From: Verrucomicrobia bacterium GWC2_42_7 | GTDB lineage: Bacteria > Verrucomicrobiota > Verrucomicrobiia > Opitutales > GWC2-42-7-A | Assembly (NCBI GenBank): GCA_001831055.1 | Contig: MIDO01000058.1 | Location: forward strand, 3,098-12,337 | Reading direction: 5' to 3' | Length of the DNA: 9,240 bases | In this document: in pieces, positions 6,169-9,240 of the stretch | How positions within the stretch are numbered: position 1 is the first letter of the stretch | How the letters are laid out: every line of letters begins with the position of its first letter | The notes under the pieces: generated by a model | What the model was told of the DNA's origin: nothing | Databases searched by the model: none | The model's input: only the letters and a program-made list of their open reading frames with translations | Position numbers and translations under genes: made by a program

Positions 6169-6774
6169 ATGGCTGAGAAAGAAAAAGAAGTAAAGGGAGC
6201 TCCGGAGGGGCCTGAGGAGAAGGAGGGAGCGCCAGCGGCTACGGAGGCGGCGGGAGCGTCGTCACTGAAGAATAATCCGTGGCTGCCGACGATAGTCATG
6301 CTAGTCCTTCTGCCGGTTCTCTCGTTTTTAATGACGGAATTCATTCTGATTCCGCGAGTTAAAAAAGCGATTGCGGTAGATAGAGAAAAAGAAGTTGCAT
6401 CAACTTCTGGAGAAAACAAAGAAGCAAAGAAAGGGGAAAAAGGCGGAGAAAAGGGAAAAGAAGGGGAAAAGAAGATTTTCTCTAAGTCATTTACTAACAT
6501 TGTTGCCAATCTTTCTGGGTCGCTACAGAGCCGTTATATAAAGGTTGGGTTTACCATAGAGGGCCATGATCCAGAATTTGAATTCATTGTACAAGAAAAT
6601 GCCGTTAAAATTACCGACGCAACCCTTAGCCTGTTATCGTCTGTGACCATCAACGACCTAGACGAACAAAACTTTAAGAACGTACTACGCAACGACTTAT
6701 TAAACACTTTTGAGACCATATTTAAAAAGAGAGTAATAGAACAACTTTATTTTTCCGAATTTGTAGTCCAATAG
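6169..6774 (+). CDS. fliL: Flagellar basal body-associated protein FliL
   Basis: This is a 201-aa protein. FliL is a single-pass inner-membrane protein beside the stators that supports torque and stator stability. A Glu/Lys/Ala/Gly-rich cytoplasmic N-terminus (1-36) is followed by one membrane helix (about 40-62, WLPTIVMLVLLPVLSFLMTE), a highly charged Lys/Glu/Gly linker (about 70-103), and the periplasmic FliL domain (104-201). The domain shows the family's pattern: an early strand (FTNIVANLSGS), RYIKVGFTIEG, then a helical region with LLSSVTINDLDEQNFKNVLRNDLLNTFE and a final strand near the end. The linker and N-terminus are longer and more charged than in the roughly 155-aa enteric protein. 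The sequence encoding residues 1-30 is notably GC-rich compared with the rest. No clear Shine-Dalgarno sequence is present. Confidence 0.95.
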   Translation: MAEKEKEVKGAPEGPEEKEGAPAATEAAGASSLKNNPWLPTIVMLVLLPVLSFLMTEFILIPRVKKAIAVDREKEVASTSGENKEAKKGEKGGEKGKEGEKKIFSKSFTNIVANLSGSLQSRYIKVGFTIEGHDPEFEFIVQENAVKITDATLSLLSSVTINDLDEQNFKNVLRNDLLNTFETIFKKRVIEQLYFSEFVVQ

Positions 6775-6852
6775 TGCTATCACGAGTTAAGTGCGTCATC
6801 GATCTTTTATTTTAATAATAATCAACAAGTTAATATCATCAACAATTAACCC

Positions 6853-6990
6853 ATGCGAAAAAGTCAGAAGCAAGCAAAAGAAGGAGGCAAAGGAGCTCGA
6901 ACGAGGTGGATAAAAGAAATTCTCCACAGTTCACCAGCGACTGCTGCCGACGCTGTTTCGCGACGCTTATCACTTTTTCCTAACTCGTGA
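6853..6990 (+). CDS. Possible 45-aa basic protein overlapping fliM start
   Basis: ATG at 6853 opens a 45-codon frame ending TGA at 6988-6990. The product starts MRKSQKQAKEGGKGARTRW and ends RRLSLFPNS; it is rich in Lys and Arg and has no membrane segment or motif I recognise. Its stop overlaps the GTG at 6987 as GTGA, the same style of overlap as ATGA between fliM and fliN, which suggests translational coupling into fliM. Against it: no strong Shine-Dalgarno sequence, a short frame, and no known small gene at this place in flagellar operons. It could instead be a leader peptide or chance. The AT-rich 6775-6852 stretch upstream could hold a promoter, but I see no convincing boxes. Confidence 0.4.
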   Translation: MRKSQKQAKEGGKGARTRWIKEILHSSPATAADAVSRRLSLFPNS

Positions 6991-8048
6991 CTATGGAGGA
7001 CGAATCTACATCTATCTCCGATCAAGTTTCCCAAGCTGATATCAACCAGGTATTGGCCCAGGGAGATATTGACCAGTTGGTCTCTCAGGCAATTGTTTCC
7101 CCAGAAGTTACCATATATAGACCGGGAGTCAAACGGAAGCACTCAGAAAAAAAGACAACTGTTGAGGCATACGATTTTCGAAATCCTGTATTTTTAACGG
7201 AAATCGAACTGCGACAGATTCGGATCAAACAAGAGCATTTTATTCACTATCTTGCAGCGAGACTTTCCATGTTTCTGCGCATGGACTTTTCCCTAAAGCT
7301 CTCGAAGCTTTTCACAACGCCTTATGTAAAATTCACTGAAGCCATCCCGAATCCCACCTTTATTTCTTTATTCAATTTCGATCAATTGAATGGAGTCGGC
7401 GTTATCGATGTCAATCCGCGGCTTGCCATGACGATTGTCAATCGTATGCTCGGGGGAAAGGGCCACTCAATCAAAGAGGAACGATATTTGACAGAAATCG
7501 AGATAGCCCTCATGGACGACGTCATAAAAATTTTATTAGAAGAATGGTGCCGCCAGTGGAACGACATACGCGAATTGAATGTCTCCCTCGTTGGAACCGA
7601 AAATAATGGACGTTTTCTCCAAACTTCCCCACAAGATACGATTATTCTAGTTATCGACCTCCAAGCTGGCCTAGGGGACTGCTCCGAAACCATTCAAATC
7701 GGAGTCCCCTATTACATGATTGAGCCTCTCATTAAAGAACTTCAAGCTAGCTCAAAGAATTTCAATCACATATCGTCATTGGGAGCCAAAGAGGCCCAAT
7801 GGAGCCCGAATTACGACGATATCAACATAACTGTCAGTGCCGAATGGGATTGCTTCGACTTAACCGTGCAAGATCTTCTTCGTTTGCGCGTAGGCGACGT
7901 CCTTGAGTTGCCCAAAGATATTTTGGCAAAAACCCAACTAAAATTTGAAAACAGCACCCATTTTGTCGGAGAAATTGGCCTCGAAGACGAAAAAGTGGCG
8001 GTAAAAATCACAGATAATTTCAAAATTTCAAAAAATTCCATCCCATGA
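6987..8048 (+). CDS. fliM: Flagellar motor switch protein FliM
   Basis: FliM forms the middle of the C-ring, binds CheY-P, and switches rotation direction through FliG. From GTG 6987 it is 353 aa; an ATG at 6993 gives 351 aa, and either could be used. GTG overlaps the preceding small ORF. The N-terminus has two CheY-binding-like motifs in tandem (VSQADINQVL at 14-23 and LAQGDIDQLV at 23-32) compared with the usual single LSQxEIDALL. The middle CheC-like domain (about 60-260) includes RMLGGKG near 153-159, the conserved GGxG loop contacting FliG. A C-terminal SpoA domain (about 275-345) contains VQDLLRLRVGDVLEL and pairs with FliN. Length and domain order are normal. The gene overlaps fliN by four bases (ATGA at 8045-8048), so the two are translationally coupled. 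Confidence 0.96.
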   Translation: MTMEDESTSISDQVSQADINQVLAQGDIDQLVSQAIVSPEVTIYRPGVKRKHSEKKTTVEAYDFRNPVFLTEIELRQIRIKQEHFIHYLAARLSMFLRMDFSLKLSKLFTTPYVKFTEAIPNPTFISLFNFDQLNGVGVIDVNPRLAMTIVNRMLGGKGHSIKEERYLTEIEIALMDDVIKILLEEWCRQWNDIRELNVSLVGTENNGRFLQTSPQDTIILVIDLQAGLGDCSETIQIGVPYYMIEPLIKELQASSKNFNHISSLGAKEAQWSPNYDDINITVSAEWDCFDLTVQDLLRLRVGDVLELPKDILAKTQLKFENSTHFVGEIGLEDEKVAVKITDNFKISKNSIP

Positions 8049-8293
8049 GTCAAAAAAACTTAGATGTTGTATTGGATGTTAATGTCCATGTCACCGTTCA
8101 ACTCGGTTCTTGCGATCTGCCCATGAAAAACATCGTCGAACTCGCAACAGGAGCCGTCGTCCAACTCAACCAACACGCCAAAGACCCCGTTGGCCTCTAC
8201 GTCAACAGCAAATTGATCGCCTACGGCGAAGTCGTCGTCGTCGATGACAATTTTGGAATAAAGATTACGGAGCTACTAGAAAACAAAAGTTAG
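8045..8293 (+). CDS. fliN: Flagellar motor switch protein FliN
   Basis: This 82-aa protein forms the bottom of the C-ring with FliM, and FliN also binds FliH during export. It consists almost only of the SpoA domain: LDVVLDVNVHVTVQLGSCDLPMKNIVEL, then TGAVVQLNQHAKDPVGLYVNSKLIAYGEVVVVDDNFGIKITEL. The variable N-terminal extension present in enteric FliN (137 aa) is missing, as in other compact FliN proteins. No CheC/CheY-phosphatase part is present, so it is FliN and not FliY. The start lies inside the fliM stop (ATGA). Confidence 0.95.
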   Translation: MSQKNLDVVLDVNVHVTVQLGSCDLPMKNIVELATGAVVQLNQHAKDPVGLYVNSKLIAYGEVVVVDDNFGIKITELLENKS

Positions 8294-8319
8294 TTAAGAA
8301 ATTGGAAACCTCTAGAAAC

Positions 8320-8426
8320 TGCGGGGAAACTGCTTTTATTCGCATAAAAGCGTTTCCCCGCACCCCTTCCGAAAAGGAGGCAATCTGCGCTCTAATAAAT
8401 TCTTGCAGAACTTGTTAGAGCGCAGA
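8320..8426 (+). repeat. Composite two-hairpin element, copy 5, after fliN
   Basis: Hairpin A pairs 8320-8339 with 8344-8362: 11 bp TGCGGGGAAAC / GTTTCCCCGCA, one bulged T at 8331, then 8 bp GCTTTTAT / ATAAAAGC, loop TCGC. The spacer 8363-8383 contains CCGAAAAGGAG at 8369-8379. Hairpin B pairs TCTGCGCTCTAA (8384-8395) with TTAGAGCGCAGA (8415-8426). It starts 27 nt after the fliN stop. It may end or process the flagellar transcript, but it lacks a T-tract. Confidence 0.75.
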
Positions 8427-8472
8427 CGTATTTCACTAACAATATCTTCTGTAAAAATCTTCATTTTCGCGA

Positions 8473-8538
8473 AGAATAGGTTTTCCGCGCCTCTATTCTC
8501 AATCTATTTAACTATATATACTCAATCCACTTGAGAAT
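8473..8538. repeat. Cluster of short inverted repeats
   Basis: AGAATAG (8473-8479) pairs with CTATTCT (8493-8499), ATTCTCAA (8496-8503) pairs with TTGAGAAT (8531-8538), and CTCAA (8521-8525) pairs with TTGAG (8531-8535). These alternatives compete for the same bases. The loops are AT-rich (TATATATA near 8512-8520) and could include a promoter, but no confident -35/-10 pair is seen. Confidence 0.4.
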
Positions 8539-8608
8539 GGAGGTACTTGGAATCCTTGAGGAAACGATGGAGAAAAACCCTCACATTTTAATAATAAATA
8601 AATTACAA

Positions 8609-8660
8609 AGACTGGGGTCTATTGTTTTTTGCAAAGATGCAAGGCAATAGACCCCAGTCT
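8609..8660. repeat. Perfect 16-bp stem palindrome
   Basis: AGACTGGGGTCTATTG (8609-8624) is perfectly complementary to 8645-8660, enclosing a 20-nt loop with TTGC (8629-8632) and GCAA (8639-8642) able to pair inside. The stem is unrelated to the composite elements. There is no T-tract directly after it on either strand, so a terminator role is possible but not shown. It could be a separate repeat family, a bidirectional transcript boundary between the flagellar cluster and the MFS gene, or a protein binding site. Confidence 0.65.
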
Positions 8661-8707
8661 ATAGTTAAGCAGAGTCTCTTTCAATAGAAAATCAGAAAAA
8701 ATCAGGC

Positions 8708-8770
8708 TGTTATAAAAACACTTCAAAGTGACTCCACACTCAATTACATTGAGTATATCTCTGTATAACA
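8708..8770. repeat. Three-stem, cloverleaf-like inverted-repeat block
   Basis: TGTTATA (8708-8714) closes with TATAACA (8764-8770). Inside lie two hairpins: CACT with AGTG (8719-8730, loop TCAA) and ACTCAAT with ATTGAGT (8738-8754, loop TAC). The layout is a three-way junction. It could be a small structured RNA, a leader of the MFS transcript, or a MITE remnant. No tRNA features are present. Confidence 0.45.
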
Positions 8771-8780
8771 ATATTCCCTT

Positions 8781-8838
8781 TCGCCGAAGAAAAATTTTTT
8801 AATTTTTCTTCGGCGACTATCTCCTTTTGGGAAAAAGG
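8781..8838 (-). repeat. Partial composite element: hairpin B plus spacer
   Basis: TCGCCGAAGAAAAATT (8781-8796) pairs perfectly over 16 bp with 8801-8816, loop TTTT. It is followed by a spacer CTATCTCCTTTTGGG that matches the reverse-oriented spacers at 1050-1064 and 6074-6095. Hairpin A is missing; the flank runs directly into the leader of the MFS gene. This is the copy closest to a start codon (37 nt). Confidence 0.7.
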
Positions 8839-8874
8839 TTGCGATGTTTAAGGCGAAAATTAAGATGGGACATT

Positions 8875-9240
8875 ATGTTAGAATTTACGAGGAGGGTGCT
8901 GTCGCCAGTAATAAGTTTATTTATTTTATCTACGGGGAGTAGTTTGCTGGGGACGTTGTTGCCGGTGCGACTGGAAGTAATGAGCGATTCGGTGGTTATA
9001 GTTGGGTTTCTTTCGACTATTTTTTATGTGGGTTCATTGACAGGATCGATTTTTATTGAAAATCTGATTTTGAAGATAGGGCTGGTCCGATGTTTCTCGT
9101 TGCTTTCTGCGATAATGGCCGTAACGACGTTGGCTTGTGGGTCGGCCGAATCAGAACTTTTGTGGTTAGCCATAAGGCTTTTTTACGGAAGTTGTTTAGC
9201 GGGAATATGGGTGGTTATTAAGGCTTGGATGATGTCCCTT
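8875..9240 (+). CDS. MFS transporter, YcaD-like, N-terminal part
   Basis: An open frame from ATG 8875 runs off the window edge (122 codons, no stop). It encodes hydrophobic membrane helices: about 8-28 (SPVISLFILSTGSSLLGTLLPV), about 38-58, 66-85 and 88-112. The sequence between helices 2 and 3 (GSIFIENLILKIGLVRC) sits where MFS proteins have GxLaDRxGrR, though the signature is degraded. RLFYGSCLAGIWVVIKAWM resembles the helix-4 R-x-x-x-G-x-x-A-G-x-x-x-V-x-x-x-W pattern of YcaD-type transporters. It is an inner-membrane transporter with unknown substrate, probably unrelated to the flagellar genes and separated from them by 581 nt. No upstream in-frame ATG exists within the leader; a weak GAGG lies inside the gene only. 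Confidence 0.8.
   Translation, partial: MLEFTRRVLSPVISLFILSTGSSLLGTLLPVRLEVMSDSVVIVGFLSTIFYVGSLTGSIFIENLILKIGLVRCFSLLSAIMAVTTLACGSAESELLWLAIRLFYGSCLAGIWVVIKAWMMSL

Noticed and set aside
3333..8362. Intrinsic terminators at each long hairpin
   Set aside because: The stems are strong but none is followed by a run of T, and they occur in both orientations inside the operon, so repeat elements explain them better.
8537..8650. 37-codon ORF starting MEVLGILEE on the + strand
   Set aside because: It is short, lacks a convincing ribosome site, and its last third is made by the 8609-8660 palindrome; probably chance.
1..9240. CRISPR array from the many palindromes and repeats
   Set aside because: Repeats are scattered, inverted, variable in stem sequence, and without regular unique spacers; no cas genes are present.

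Overview
This window is a bacterial flagellar gene cluster, with all genes on the + strand. The base composition is moderately AT-rich. The order is a MotE/YlxF-like coiled-coil membrane protein, fliK, flgD, a chimeric flgE/flgD gene, flgE, fliL, a small ORF, fliM and fliN. After a long gene-free stretch the window ends inside the start of an MFS transporter gene. This is the conserved fliK-flgD-flgE-fliL-fliM-fliN order of many flagellated phyla. The fliI/fliJ genes would be expected just upstream of the window. I cannot assign the organism firmly. Most starts lack an obvious Shine-Dalgarno sequence (flgE is the clear exception), and the gene set would fit a member of the PVC group such as Opitutae-like Verrucomicrobia, but that is a low-confidence inference.

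Layout: 1-195 is gene-free and full of palindromes. 196-789 is the MotE/YlxF-like gene. 790-1137 holds a 104-bp MITE-like palindrome and further hairpins. 1138-3315 is fliK. 3316-3516 holds one copy of a composite hairpin element. 3517-4059 is flgD. 4124-4732 is a chimera made of flgE pieces, an 18-bp tandem repeat and a flgD tail. 4817-5857 is flgE. 5858-6168 holds two opposed copies of the hairpin element. 6169-6774 is fliL. 6853-6990 is a possible 45-aa ORF. 6987/6993-8048 is fliM, and 8045-8293 is fliN. 8294-8874 is a gene-free, palindrome-rich stretch. 8875 to the end is the partial MFS gene.

How the genes work together: FlgD caps the growing hook made of FlgE, and FliK sets hook length and switches export specificity. 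FliM and FliN build the C-ring switch that receives CheY-P. FliL stabilises stator-rotor function, and the MotE/YlxF-like protein probably assists export or stator assembly.

Two things stand out. First, the gene between flgD and flgE looks like the product of a tandem duplication whose endpoints lay inside flgD and flgE, giving an flgE'-'flgD fusion that still has an open frame, carries a Trp/His/Pro hexapeptide repeat and has no recognisable Shine-Dalgarno sequence. Second, the intergenic regions carry at least five full copies, in both orientations, of a roughly 100-bp element. Each copy consists of hairpin A, a conserved spacer around CCGAAAAGGAG (or a CTTTCCAAAG variant), and hairpin B. 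The stems change sequence between copies but keep pairing.
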